Positions 8,844 through 17,964 are shown, counted from the first letter of the stretch. The stretch: 64,000 nucleotides of DNA from Segetibacter koreensis DSM 18137 (GCF_000374045.1 NZ_KB893326.1:89594-153593); one strand, 5' to 3'. Notes: a model not told the origin generated them from the sequence alone. Translations and numbers: made by a program.

Positions 8844-8936
8844 CATGCAGAAAATGAAAATATCCATGTGCAGAATCTGTGGGATGGTATTGAAACGATG
8901 GCGGCTGTAATGATGATGGACCCTTCAAACCGGTGA
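8844..8936 (+). pseudogene. possible remnant of an M20-family peptidase C-terminus
   Basis: The 351-base gap 8696-9046 holds no intact gene. One frame, open only from a TAG at 8841, encodes 30 residues including HAENENIHVQNLWDGIETM and ends at a TGA at 8934. The His-x-ENE-(x)n-LWDGI pattern resembles the end of M20 dipeptidases, where it contains a metal-binding His. There is no start codon or upstream coding sequence. Inference from pattern memory only. Confidence 0.35.
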
Positions 8937-9046
8937 AAGGCTTTTGAATAAACAAAAGTATTATTCTGGGTATTTGTACATTAGGTTACAATTTGCAAAA
9001 CTTACTATTTTTTGTGCCTCTTTTTAAAAGGTAAAATATAATACCA

Positions 9047-10240
9047 ATGTTTAAAAATATTTTCACCGCTTCATTATTATTAATTTATCTGCAATCACAA
9101 TCGCAGCAACTGTACGAAATGCAGAAAGGCTTTGAAAGTAAGGTAAGCAGTTTCGAAAATCCAAACGGGAAAAAAGGGCAGGGAGGGAAAACCAATAAAA
9201 CAGCAAAAGGCAATGCTTTTGAATGGATATATCCGGGGCAATCGAAAGTATTGTTAGACATAAAAGATAAAGGCATTATTCAACGGATATGGCTTACAGT
9301 TAACCAAAGTCCTGTTTTGCTTCGTAGCCTTAGGTTACAAATGTTTTGGGATGGTAATTTAAAAGCTGCTGTAGATGTTCCCCTCGGTGATTTTTTTGTT
9401 TCTAACCTTGGCCGGCCGGCGGCTTTTCAGTCTTCATTTTTTTCAAGTCCCGAAGGAAGGTCTTTTAACTGTTTTATTCCTATGCCTTTTCGAAAAGGTG
9501 CAAGAGTAATCATTACAAATGAATCGATAAAAGATTCGGCGAGGTTGTTCTATGATATCGATTATGTACTTGCACAAAATTTGCCTGAAGATGCTCTTTA
9601 TTTTCATGTCTATTGGTCAAGACAGATGAATTCAAAACCGGGAGATGATTTTGTAGTATTGCCTAAAGTAAATGGCAAAGGAAGATTTTTGGGAATGAGC
9701 GTAGGTGTAAATACAGACTCTGCATACGATAAAACATGGTGGGGAGAAGGTGAGGTAAAAATGTTTTTAGATGGAGATACAAATTACCCGACAATTAATG
9801 GTACAGGCACTGAAGATTATGTTGGAACAGGGTGGGGAATGGGCGCATTTTCAAATTTATACCAGGGTGCACCTGTAGCTGATGAGCCTAAACGACAATT
9901 CGTTTTTTATCGCTGGCATATTCCTGATGTTATATGGTTTCAAAAAGACATCAAAGTAACGCTGCAGCAAATAGGCGGTGCACCAAAAGATATTGTAAAA
10001 GAAAAAATAAACCAGGGTATACAAATGCAACCTGTGACAGTAGATAATGTAAACGGATTCGTGCGATTATTTGATCTGAAAAGTACGCCGGCAATTAACG
10101 ATGAAAATTTTCCTGAGGGATGGGTAAACTTCTATAGAAATGATGATTATAGTGCAGTAAGTTATTTTTATCTCGATAAATCTTCTAATAATTTACCGGC
10201 TCTTCCTGCTATTGGCGTGAGGACTAAAAATGTAAGGTAG
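9047..10240 (+). CDS. GH172-type (DUF2961) secreted glycoside hydrolase
   Basis: 397 residues. A signal peptide (1-20, ending QSQSQQ) is followed by the DUF2961/GH172 jelly-roll fold. Hallmarks are the N-terminal SSFENPNGKKGQGG region, the WDGN-acid cluster (MFWDGN), and the conserved GTGTEDYVGTGWGMG, whose Glu-Asp are the expected catalytic region, followed by RQFVFYRWHIPD. GH172 enzymes act on fructofuranose- or arabinofuranose-containing glycans (difructose dianhydride, alpha-D-arabinofuranosides) and work as homotrimers or higher assemblies. It is solitary here, with no SusCD locus, so the substrate cannot be inferred from context. Confidence 0.8.
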   Translation: MFKNIFTASLLLIYLQSQSQQLYEMQKGFESKVSSFENPNGKKGQGGKTNKTAKGNAFEWIYPGQSKVLLDIKDKGIIQRIWLTVNQSPVLLRSLRLQMFWDGNLKAAVDVPLGDFFVSNLGRPAAFQSSFFSSPEGRSFNCFIPMPFRKGARVIITNESIKDSARLFYDIDYVLAQNLPEDALYFHVYWSRQMNSKPGDDFVVLPKVNGKGRFLGMSVGVNTDSAYDKTWWGEGEVKMFLDGDTNYPTINGTGTEDYVGTGWGMGAFSNLYQGAPVADEPKRQFVFYRWHIPDVIWFQKDIKVTLQQIGGAPKDIVKEKINQGIQMQPVTVDNVNGFVRLFDLKSTPAINDENFPEGWVNFYRNDDYSAVSYFYLDKSSNNLPALPAIGVRTKNVR

Positions 10241-10367
10241 AATCGAATCGGCATTTTTTTATCATTATCTGTATTAATGTATATAAACAATATTGCGTTT
10301 TCACTCTTAAATGATTATATAAAAAATCTATTGTTTTTATATTTCATGTACTATTGCATGCATTAAT

Positions 10368-11534
10368 ATGTCGCGATTTTATTCTTATATAAACACACCT
10401 AAAACAATTCTTTCACTGTACACTGGTGACATTCCCTTCAGCGCTTTTCTTAAAAACTTTTTTTCAAAAGAGAAAAAATATGGCTCACGAGACAGGAGAA
10501 CCATTTCTTCATTGTGCTACTATTATTTTAGAACAGGCCATGCAATAGAAGACAGAGACTTAGAAGAACGAATACTCACAGGCCTCTTTTTATGCACGAC
10601 TACACCAAACGAAATACTCGAAAATAAAAAACCCGAATGGAATGAAAAAGTAACCTTGCCTCTAGCAGAAAAAATTTCAGTTGCCAAAATTGATGTTGAA
10701 AAGATCTTTGCTTTTAATGATGAGTTATCAAAAGATGTAAATGCAAAATTGTTCAATACTTCTTTTCTCATTCAGCCAAAATTATTTGCCAGGGTGCGAC
10801 CGGGAAAACAACAGGTTGTAAAACAAAAACTTGAAGCTGCTCAAACAAATTTTGAAGAAATTAATAATACCTGTCTTGCTTTTGCAAATGGAACCAAGCT
10901 GGAAGCAATTCTTGATATAAATAAAGAAGTAGTTATACAGGACTATAATTCTCAAAGGGTTGGGGAGTTAATGACTGCAACAAATATAAGCGCGCCAGTA
11001 AGTGTTTGGGATTGCTGTGCGGCAAGCGGAGGAAAAGCTATTATGGCTTACGATATACTTAGAGACTGTAAACTTACAGTATCTGATGTGCGGCAAACGA
11101 TCATACAAAATTTACATAAGCGCCTCAAAGATGCGGGGATTAAAGATTATTACGCTTTTGTTACTGACCTTACCAATCATAAAAATCTGCAGTCTGCTTT
11201 AAATAATAAAAAGTTTGATTTTATTATTTGTGATGCGCCCTGCAGTGGCTCAGGTACCTGGAGCCGTACTCCCGAGCAACTGCTTTTTTTAAAAAAAGAA
11301 GAGATAACAAGATATAGCGATCTTCAAAAAAGTATTTGTGTAAATACAATACCATTTTTAAAAAAGGGTGGTTATTTTTTATACATCACCTGCTCGGTAT
11401 TTAAAAAAGAAAATGAAGATATTATACATTTTATACAGGATAAATTTTCTCTTACATTGGTAAAAATGGAACTGCTGAAAGGTTATGAAATACAGGCCGA
11501 TACAATGTTTGCCACACTATTTCAACTCACTTAA
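10368..11534 (+). CDS. RsmB/NOP-family RNA cytosine-C5 methyltransferase
   Basis: 388 residues. The SAM-binding motif is VWDCCAASGGKAIMAYD (residues about 207-223). The motif IV catalytic-site loop CDAPCSGSGTWSRTPEQ (near 292) and motif VI YITCSVFKKENED (near 343) carry the two cysteines used by m5C RNA methyltransferases. The N-terminal region (SRDRRTISSLCYYYFRTGH) is a NusB-like substrate-binding segment. Members methylate 16S rRNA or tRNA. The exact target in Bacteroidota is not settled, so no gene symbol is given. Convergent with the protease gene, 23 bases between stops. Confidence 0.82.
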   Translation: MSRFYSYINTPKTILSLYTGDIPFSAFLKNFFSKEKKYGSRDRRTISSLCYYYFRTGHAIEDRDLEERILTGLFLCTTTPNEILENKKPEWNEKVTLPLAEKISVAKIDVEKIFAFNDELSKDVNAKLFNTSFLIQPKLFARVRPGKQQVVKQKLEAAQTNFEEINNTCLAFANGTKLEAILDINKEVVIQDYNSQRVGELMTATNISAPVSVWDCCAASGGKAIMAYDILRDCKLTVSDVRQTIIQNLHKRLKDAGIKDYYAFVTDLTNHKNLQSALNNKKFDFIICDAPCSGSGTWSRTPEQLLFLKKEEITRYSDLQKSICVNTIPFLKKGGYFLYITCSVFKKENEDIIHFIQDKFSLTLVKMELLKGYEIQADTMFATLFQLT

Positions 11535-11557
11535 TCATATGAGTTTTTACAGACAGT

Positions 11558-13489
11558 TTATTTAATTAAACGAATAATACGTTTTTGATTTTTACTTAAA
11601 TATTGAAGGTAGTACACTCCTCTTTGCAATTTTGCCACCGTATTAAAGTTAATGGTTCTGATTTCATTTTGCGTTACTGTCGTAGTTACTGTTTCAACGA
11701 TACTTCCTTTCGCATCTATCAAACGAAAATTAATTTCTCCGGGCTCTGGTGCTTTTAAATAAATTGATAAATAATTTTGAAAAGGATTTGGAACAGCTAG
11801 CAACCAATCCTTAGTGAAAATATTTCCTTTCTGTAGAGAAACTGTTTGTACCGTTGTGCTATCAGAATATTTTAGAGTGTAAAAACCAGCAGGCTGATTT
11901 GCAAGATTTGTAAATGTATAATTATACATTTCTTCTTTTTCGGTAGTAAAAGTTTGTGAAACAATTGCCTGTCCCGCATTATTGATTAATTCAACTTTAG
12001 CTGGTCCGTCTATGCGGCCTATAAATTTTGTGTCAATTTTTTCTGTGAATGGATTTGGGGTTACAAACAACCATTCATTGCCATATAAAGCCACATTTTC
12101 ATCATGCTTTAGCAATTGGTAAGCTATTCTAAAGTTTGGTAAACCATATCCATATTGGCTATCAGGAGCAGCATACTTATCAGCACTTTTATAAACTGCA
12201 TCAAGAATTTTCATGTTGTTAAAAGAAGGAAAGGCTTGCCACAGACAAGCTATTAATCCTGCAATATTCGGGTTTGAAAAAGAGGTGCCGTTTCCTGACG
12301 CGGGCTGATCATCCAGCCCTGCTATTACAGTACCTGCACCTACAGAAACAATATTCGGCTTTACTTTACCACTATAACCATAACTACTAAAACCTGCTAT
12401 TTCTCCCGTAGCATTTACTGCGCCTACCGAACACACGCTGTCAACATCCGCGGGAAAAACAATGTACTTCCATTGATGGTCCCCTTCGTTGCCTGCACTG
12501 TTGGCTACTATCATTCCCTTTCTTACGGCTATACTTGCTCCAAGAGAAATCATGGTAGTGTTTTTATAAAAATCAGCATATGTGTGATTAAAAGTCGAGT
12601 CGTCAAAATCAGAATAACCAAGTGAGGATGAAATCATATCCGCCCCTGCACTGTCTGCAAATTCAGCGCCTACAACCCAATTATGTTCTTCAATAGGATA
12701 TTCACTTGCAGCATTTTCGGTTCTTATTAGCCAGTAGCTTGCTTTAGGTGCAGTTCCCACCATTTTACCGGGCCAGTTTGCACACAAAATGCTAAGGCAA
12801 TACATGCCATGAGAATCATCTTCGTTCACACTGTTATCAAATGCAACAAAATCACGCTCTCCTAAAATCTGCCCATTCATTCGTACGCTGTCAAAAGCTG
12901 TAATTGTTTTGTATTGCAGAAAACCCGCGTCTAATACAGCGATTTGAACTTTTTCTCCATGAAAACCTTTATTGTGTAAAAATTCGCCGTCGTGTACATG
13001 TACCTGGCTATAATTATTCCCATAATCAAAAATGTTTCCTGTCGTTTGTAAAGGGCGATTTGCCCCGGAAATATTTACAGGCAACGGCAACTTTTTAAAT
13101 TTTTCGATATGCCGGTTATTTATTGGACGATAGCCTATTCCTTTCGCTGACTTTACAAAAGGGAATGCCATAATCTTATTGATGGCATTTTGGTCTGTCG
13201 TTTCAATTAAAACCTGGTTTAGCCACTTTGATTCACTTAAGATCTTTACTTTTCCTGCAAGACGAATGCTATCAATAAATCTTTTTGTTAATGGCAGGTC
13301 TGTGCTGTCAATACTAATATTGTAACGTTTACGACGGTCGATAGCTCTTTGAGAAAGAAACTGAGAGGGATTTGCTATACTATAAGTATTACTGCCTTTA
13401 TCTGTTAATTGAATAATGAGTTTTGGATATTGCGCATTTGCACTCAGAATGCAATACACCAAGAAAAATACAAGTAGAGAAATTTTCAT
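11558..13489 (-). CDS. subtilisin-like S8 serine protease with two T9SS-type C-terminal domains
   Basis: 643 residues. Signal peptide (1-19, ending SANAQ). The S8 catalytic residues are visible: Asp in VLDAGFLQYK (about 187), His in EDDSHGMYCLSIL (about 226) and Ser in NGTSFSNPNIAGL (about 402). An inhibitor-like propeptide region precedes them. Two beta-sandwich modules follow, each opening with a PNPF motif (near residues 477 and 566) and each resembling a type IX secretion type A sorting domain. The last ends in basic KRIIRLIK. The protein is therefore predicted to be secreted or cell-surface attached through T9SS. The tandem sorting-like domain is unusual. Confidence 0.85.
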   Translation of the reverse strand: MKISLLVFFLVYCILSANAQYPKLIIQLTDKGSNTYSIANPSQFLSQRAIDRRKRYNISIDSTDLPLTKRFIDSIRLAGKVKILSESKWLNQVLIETTDQNAINKIMAFPFVKSAKGIGYRPINNRHIEKFKKLPLPVNISGANRPLQTTGNIFDYGNNYSQVHVHDGEFLHNKGFHGEKVQIAVLDAGFLQYKTITAFDSVRMNGQILGERDFVAFDNSVNEDDSHGMYCLSILCANWPGKMVGTAPKASYWLIRTENAASEYPIEEHNWVVGAEFADSAGADMISSSLGYSDFDDSTFNHTYADFYKNTTMISLGASIAVRKGMIVANSAGNEGDHQWKYIVFPADVDSVCSVGAVNATGEIAGFSSYGYSGKVKPNIVSVGAGTVIAGLDDQPASGNGTSFSNPNIAGLIACLWQAFPSFNNMKILDAVYKSADKYAAPDSQYGYGLPNFRIAYQLLKHDENVALYGNEWLFVTPNPFTEKIDTKFIGRIDGPAKVELINNAGQAIVSQTFTTEKEEMYNYTFTNLANQPAGFYTLKYSDSTTVQTVSLQKGNIFTKDWLLAVPNPFQNYLSIYLKAPEPGEINFRLIDAKGSIVETVTTTVTQNEIRTINFNTVAKLQRGVYYLQYLSKNQKRIIRLIK

Positions 13490-13506
13490 TCAATAAATTG
13501 TCATCT

Positions 13507-13514
13507 CAAAGCTA
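13507..13514 (-). promoter_or_regulatory. candidate -7 element (TAGCTTTG) for the S8 protease
   Basis: On the minus strand TAGCTTTG matches TAnnTTTG and lies 17 bases before the ATG at 13489. The nearest upstream TTTG is at 15 rather than 19-21 bases, so support for the -33 half is weak. Confidence 0.35.
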
Positions 13515-13570
13515 CTGAAAAACTAAGGGCAAATACATCTAAACGAGATGCAGTTAGTCCCGTTCGAATT

Positions 13571-14323
13571 TTAATTATGACTGATAAGCTGCAGTTTCAC
13601 TCCATAGCTCGCATCCTGGTATTTGGGTGGGGGAGGGTTTCTTTGCCAGTTCCAATATAGGAATTCTTTATAAATAAGCCCTACACCTTTTGCAAATACT
13701 TCTATGCCATACGTTCTTATCTGTACTTCTAAATTAGGGTCAAAAGGTCCTTCGGGAGTTGTCTCATCGTGCTGGAAGACAGTAACAGTACTATCATACG
13801 TTGTATTTAATACATGATAACTTGAGTCCAAATTTCTGTATTCATATTCCCAATCATCAAGGTAACTAACTGTTGTATTAAATGATTTGGTATCGATAAA
13901 AGAATGAGCCAGCCATGAATAGCCTTCCATTATAGGAGCATGTAATTTTAAAAATCTTAAATTATTATCAACATACTCAATCCATTTGTCTGTAGGTGTT
14001 GCAAAAAAAGTTGTGGCAAAAGTCCACGGCTGCGATCCGAGAGTATCTCTTGTAAATCTAAAGATACGGTAAGAAAGCCGGCCTTCATTATCTGTAAATG
14101 TTGACTCTATCGAATCTTTTGCCTGGTAACTTTTTACTATTAAGGAACTTCCGAATGAAGCAGGCACAGTAGAATCTAACCGGTACAAATAAGTCTTGCC
14201 AACAGTGAGGGGAAAATAATTGGTTAATGCAGATGTTTGTAAAGTTTGAGTCTCCTTTTTGCAGCTAAACACGCCAACTAATAGCAATATAATTACAAAG
14301 CAAACTGCAAAAGATTTTTTCAT
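13571..14323 (-). CDS. hypothetical lipoprotein
   Basis: 250 residues with a lipoprotein signal (hydrophobic stretch then GVFSC-KK lipobox, Cys about 21). The mature part starts TNYFPLTVGKTYLYRLDST, a pattern seen in many Bacteroidota surface lipoproteins that form a beta-sandwich or barrel-like fold, and continues with alternating aromatic strands. No catalytic motif is visible. It follows the T9SS protease gene's promoter side with an 81-base gap, and both genes read on the minus strand, so weak co-expression is possible. The role is unknown. Confidence 0.7.
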   Translation of the reverse strand: MKKSFAVCFVIILLLVGVFSCKKETQTLQTSALTNYFPLTVGKTYLYRLDSTVPASFGSSLIVKSYQAKDSIESTFTDNEGRLSYRIFRFTRDTLGSQPWTFATTFFATPTDKWIEYVDNNLRFLKLHAPIMEGYSWLAHSFIDTKSFNTTVSYLDDWEYEYRNLDSSYHVLNTTYDSTVTVFQHDETTPEGPFDPNLEVQIRTYGIEVFAKGVGLIYKEFLYWNWQRNPPPPKYQDASYGVKLQLISHN

Positions 14324-14497
14324 TCGTGAATATTCAAACTGTAAGATAAATACTTTCTTTTGTCAGAATTGAAATTTATCTCTGCACGTATTTATGGAAT
14401 TATTAGAATTTGGAAGGATGTTTTTTATTCCATACAATATAGGCAACATAGAGTTATACATTTTTTAAATTGCTTTCTTCTATGTGCCTATAACTGG

Positions 14498-15601
14498 TTA
14501 TATTAAGCCGCTTCTTTGAATAACGCCTCCAGCAATTACATCGTCTCCTTCATAAAAAACGGCGCTTTGACCCGGAGCGATGCCCTTTACATTCTCATAA
14601 AAATTAACCCTAAGTCTATTGCTTTCAGGGTACATGTTACATAGACTTCCGCTGTCTTTGTACCTTATTTTGCCAATGGCTTCCATGCCTGGAGTTATTG
14701 TATCATATTTTCCCATGTTTAGTTTACCAACCATCATGGTACTTTCATTCAAGTCCTCTGCATCTCCTAAAACGACAGTGTTGGTTTCAGGAATAATTTT
14801 AGTTACAAACACAGGTCTTCCCATCGCAATTTCAAGACCTTTTCTTTGACCTATTGTATAAAATGGATAACCCTTGTGTTGACCAAGTATTTTTCCTTCT
14901 TTATTTATAAAATTGCCGCCCGCCACTTTTTCTTCAAGGCCGTCAACTTTTCTTTTTAAAAAGCCCCTGTAATCATTATCAGGAACGAAACAAATTTCAT
15001 AGCTCTCACTTTTCTTGGCGAGTTCGGGATAACCCATATCATGAGCCATTTGCCTTATCTCTGTTTTATGGTAAGTTCCCAAGGGCATAATGGTGCGGCC
15101 AAGCAATTCCTGGTCAAGACCCCATAATACGTAACTCTGGTCTTTTGTTGAGTCTTTTCCTTTGCTGATTACATACCTGCCGTTGTCATGTAGGCGAACA
15201 TTGGCATAGTGCCCTGTTGCTATATATTCGCACCCCAAAGCATTTGCTCTTTTTAGCAACGCCCGCCATTTTATGTGTGTGTTACACATAACACAAGGGT
15301 TGGGTGTGCGGCCGGCAAGATATTCATCTACGAAATTTTCTATTACAAATCCACCAAATTCTTCGCGTATATCTAAAACAAAATGCGGAAAACCATGGTG
15401 AACAGCGGCAGCACGTGCATCATTGAAACTATCAAGATTGCAGCATCCTGTTTCTTTTTTGCTGCTGCCTGCGCTTGCATAGTCCCACGTTTTCATAGTT
15501 ATGCCTATCACTTCATACCCCTCGTTATGCAGCATGAGAGCCGTAACGGTACTGTCGATACCGCCACTCATAGCTACCAAAACCTTTCCTTTACGGCTCA
15601 T
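14498..15601 (-). CDS. mnmA: tRNA-specific 2-thiouridylase MnmA
   Basis: 367 residues from the ATG at 15601. This enzyme thiolates U34 of Lys, Glu and Gln tRNAs using ATP and a persulfide relay. The PP-loop is VAMSGGIDSTV (residues about 8-18). The catalytic cysteines are in TPNPCVMCNTHIKW (near 105) and ESYEICFVPDND (near 200), and the C-terminal domain has the family FYTIGQRKGLEI and APGQSAVFYEGD. A longer start 21 bases upstream (15622) would add MHAKLFT, which is not family-like. A candidate -7 element, TAATTTTG, lies at 15627-15620 on the minus strand. Confidence 0.95.
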   Translation of the reverse strand: MSRKGKVLVAMSGGIDSTVTALMLHNEGYEVIGITMKTWDYASAGSSKKETGCCNLDSFNDARAAAVHHGFPHFVLDIREEFGGFVIENFVDEYLAGRTPNPCVMCNTHIKWRALLKRANALGCEYIATGHYANVRLHDNGRYVISKGKDSTKDQSYVLWGLDQELLGRTIMPLGTYHKTEIRQMAHDMGYPELAKKSESYEICFVPDNDYRGFLKRKVDGLEEKVAGGNFINKEGKILGQHKGYPFYTIGQRKGLEIAMGRPVFVTKIIPETNTVVLGDAEDLNESTMMVGKLNMGKYDTITPGMEAIGKIRYKDSGSLCNMYPESNRLRVNFYENVKGIAPGQSAVFYEGDDVIAGGVIQRSGLI

Positions 15602-15723
15602 TGTAAATAATTTAGCGTGCAAAATTACAATAAACTGTTTTCATTGTAAGCTTGCTATAGGTCACGGATTTGCAATAAATTCTTATTATTAATGTAAAGT
15701 TTATTTTATCAGTAACTACATTA

Positions 15724-15764
15724 CGTAATAATTTATCATCTTTCTCGTAATAACCATTATTACG
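15724..15764. promoter_or_regulatory. candidate operator: three CGTAATAA half-sites upstream of ssb
   Basis: CGTAATAA occurs at 15724-15731 and 15746-15753. Its exact reverse complement TTATTACG follows at 15757-15764, so the last two form a perfect 8-bp inverted repeat with a 3-base spacer (CCA). The first and second copies start 22 bases apart, two helical turns. The site lies between divergent mnmA and ssb, 73 bases before the ssb ATG. A dimeric regulator is the natural reading; which one is unknown. Confidence 0.5.
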
Positions 15765-15836
15765 TTCGTTAAGAAGTTTTTTGCTTATTTTGCCTTTTAC
15801 TCATAAAAATTATATTCAAATAAAAATAAACGCGAT

Positions 15837-16298
15837 ATGCTTAAGTTACAAGTTATTGGCAATCTGGCAAAGGATTGTGTAGTGAATAATGTAAACGGTA
15901 AAAATGTAATAAACTTTAATGTGGCGCATAATGAGAAATATAAAGATGCCCAGGGCCAGCAAAAAGATAAGACCGTTTGGGTAGATTGTGCTTACTGGAC
16001 GGATCGTACCGGGATAGCCCCTTATTTAAAAAAAGGTACCCAGGTTTATGCTGAAGGTGTACCAGACGTTCGTACTTATACAACAAACGATGGCAGGCAG
16101 GGCGCAACGCTAAGCCTACGTGTAAGCGTAGTGCAGTTATTAGGTGGCCGAGGCGAAAACCAGGGTGCAGAAGGCGGCGGAGCTTCAAACTATCAGGGAG
16201 GTCAAGGTTACAATCAGCAAGCATATAACCAGCCATCTTCACCTGCAAGTGTGTCTTCCAGCGATATCACAGAACCGTCGGACGATCTTCCTTTTTAA
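15837..16298 (+). CDS. ssb: single-stranded DNA-binding protein Ssb
   Basis: 153 residues. The OB fold is recognisable (MLKLQVIGNLAKDCVV at the N-terminus, then WVDCAYWTDRTG and GTQVYAEGVPDVRTYTTNDGR), followed by a Gly/Gln-rich linker from about residue 110 and the conserved acidic tip SDDLPF used to recruit repair and replication proteins. It binds single-stranded DNA as a tetramer. The N-terminus is compact, with the ATG at 15837 matching the usual family start. The gene is monocistronic, with a strong terminator right behind it and a candidate dyad operator upstream. Confidence 0.93.
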   Translation: MLKLQVIGNLAKDCVVNNVNGKNVINFNVAHNEKYKDAQGQQKDKTVWVDCAYWTDRTGIAPYLKKGTQVYAEGVPDVRTYTTNDGRQGATLSLRVSVVQLLGGRGENQGAEGGGASNYQGGQGYNQQAYNQPSSPASVSSSDITEPSDDLPF

Positions 16299-16330
16299 GC
16301 TAAGAAAAAATAGAGGTCAAATTTTTTAGA

Positions 16331-16363
16331 AGGCTGTCTCAAAAACAAGAGACAGCCTTTTCT
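16331..16363 (+). terminator. rho-independent terminator of ssb
   Basis: A perfect 10-bp stem, AGGCTGTCTC (16331-16340) and GAGACAGCCT (16349-16358), closes an 8-base loop and is followed by TTTTCTTT. It lies 33 bases after the ssb stop. Confidence 0.9.
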
Positions 16364-16428
16364 TTATCAATAATTAGCAGGCGTACTTGTTTTTTTGTTA
16401 TAAATATTCACCCTATCAGTCATTATTA

Positions 16429-16448
16429 GACATTTTTTAAAAAATGTC
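16429..16448. promoter_or_regulatory. 20-bp perfect palindrome upstream of glmM
   Basis: GACATTTTTT (16429-16438) is followed directly by its reverse complement AAAAAATGTC (16439-16448). The position is about 60 bases upstream of the glmM -7 element. It could be an operator. It lacks a GC-rich stem and a loop, so it is unlikely to be a terminator. Confidence 0.4.
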
Positions 16449-16485
16449 ATTTATAAAAACTGTCGCAGTAATATTGATATCTCTT

Positions 16486-16515
16486 ATTGAAGTAATAAAA
16501 TTTCTGTTATGTTTG
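16486..16515 (+). promoter_or_regulatory. candidate promoter of glmM
   Basis: ATTG at 16486-16489, an 18-base spacer and TATGTTTG at 16508-16515 fit the Bacteroidota -33/-7 pattern closely. The ATG follows 20 bases later, giving a short leader of about 18 bases. Confidence 0.55.
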
Positions 16516-16535
16516 CAAATGATAAAACTAACTGA

Positions 16536-17915
16536 ATGTCGCTTATAAAGAGTATTTCCGGTATACGTGGAACTATTGGAGGGAAACCGGGCAACAACCT
16601 AACTCCACTGGATATAGTAAAATTTACTGCAGCATATGGAACATGGCTGATGCAACAGGGAAGTAAAAGAAAAATAGTGGTAGGCCGCGATGGAAGAATA
16701 AGTGGTGAAATGGTGCAGGGGTTGGTTGTAAGTACTTTAAATGCATTGGGATTAGATGTTGTAGATGTCGGACTAAGCACCACGCCTACAGTTGAAGTGA
16801 CAGTGATATCAGAAAATGCAGCTGGAGGAATAATTCTAACCGCCAGTCATAACCCAAAGGAATGGAATGCATTAAAATTACTAAATGATAAAGGAGAATT
16901 TATAGACAGCGAAGACGGTGCAACAGTACTGGCTTTGGCTGAAAAGGAAGATTTTACCTTTGCTACGGTTGATAAACTAGGTTCTTACACTAAAAACGAC
17001 ATAGCCCTTCAAAAGCATATTGACGCTATTGTTAATTATCCTTTAGTTGATGTAGAAGCTATTACCAAAAGTAAGTTTAAGATTATTGTTGATGCTATTA
17101 ACAGCACAGGTGCTATTGCAGTACCGGCTTTATTAAAAGCCCTGGGCGTTAAGGACGTAACTGTATTAAACGATGAGGTAAGCGGCAAATTTGCTCATAA
17201 TCCTGAACCCTTGCCCCAGCATTTAACCCAGTTATGTAACGAGGTGAACCGCCAAAAAGCCAGTCTTGGTATCGCAGTAGATCCTGACGTGGACAGGCTG
17301 TGTTTTGTAAACGAGGACGGATCTTTATTCGGCGAAGAATATACGCTTGTAGCTATCGCAGATTTTGTGTTGCAACAAAGGCCGGGAAATACAGTAAGCA
17401 ATATGTCGAGCACGAGAGCGCTAAAAGATATAACTGTAAAATACGGTGGAGAATATTTCCCGAGTGCGGTAGGGGAGGTGAACGTGGTAAATAAAATGAA
17501 AGCTGTAAACGCAGTTATTGGTGGTGAAGGAAACGGAGGAATTATTCTTCCTGATCTTCACTATGGCAGAGATGCATTAATTGGTATTGCACTTTATCTT
17601 ACTTATTTAGCCAAAAGTAAGAAAAGCAGCAAGCAGCTTCGTGGTACTTTCCCTGATTATTTTATTAGTAAAAATAAAATTGAACTTGACAAGGCAGTAA
17701 ACGTTCAATCAATATTTGATAAAATAAAGAAGAAATATAAAAATAATCCTATCAATACAGAAGACGGTTTAAGGATAGAATTTGAAAATGACTGGGTGCA
17801 TTTAAGAACCAGTAACACTGAGCCTATCATCCGTATTTATGCCGAAAGTAATTTTGAAACTACTGCTGAAAATATTGCCCGTAGAATCATGCACGACATT
17901 AAAGAGCACTTGTAA
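16536..17915 (+). CDS. glmM: phosphoglucosamine mutase (alpha-D-phosphohexomutase)
   Basis: 459 residues. It interconverts glucosamine-6-phosphate and glucosamine-1-phosphate for UDP-GlcNAc synthesis. The four hexomutase sites are visible: the phosphoserine loop TASHNPKEWNALKLL (near 102), metal-binding DPDVDRLCFV (near 250), the sugar-binding GEGNGGIILPD (near 330) and the phosphate-binding RTSNTEPIIRIYAES (near 425). Bacteroidota GlmM proteins have this length. Phosphomannomutase activity cannot be excluded from sequence alone. It is convergent with the hybrid kinase gene, with 49 bases between stops. Confidence 0.85.
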   Translation: MSLIKSISGIRGTIGGKPGNNLTPLDIVKFTAAYGTWLMQQGSKRKIVVGRDGRISGEMVQGLVVSTLNALGLDVVDVGLSTTPTVEVTVISENAAGGIILTASHNPKEWNALKLLNDKGEFIDSEDGATVLALAEKEDFTFATVDKLGSYTKNDIALQKHIDAIVNYPLVDVEAITKSKFKIIVDAINSTGAIAVPALLKALGVKDVTVLNDEVSGKFAHNPEPLPQHLTQLCNEVNRQKASLGIAVDPDVDRLCFVNEDGSLFGEEYTLVAIADFVLQQRPGNTVSNMSSTRALKDITVKYGGEYFPSAVGEVNVVNKMKAVNAVIGGEGNGGIILPDLHYGRDALIGIALYLTYLAKSKKSSKQLRGTFPDYFISKNKIELDKAVNVQSIFDKIKKKYKNNPINTEDGLRIEFENDWVHLRTSNTEPIIRIYAESNFETTAENIARRIMHDIKEHL

Positions 17916-17964
17916 GAATACACGTAAGAGTAATTGTAACGGCAACACAAAAAAGTAGAAATTA

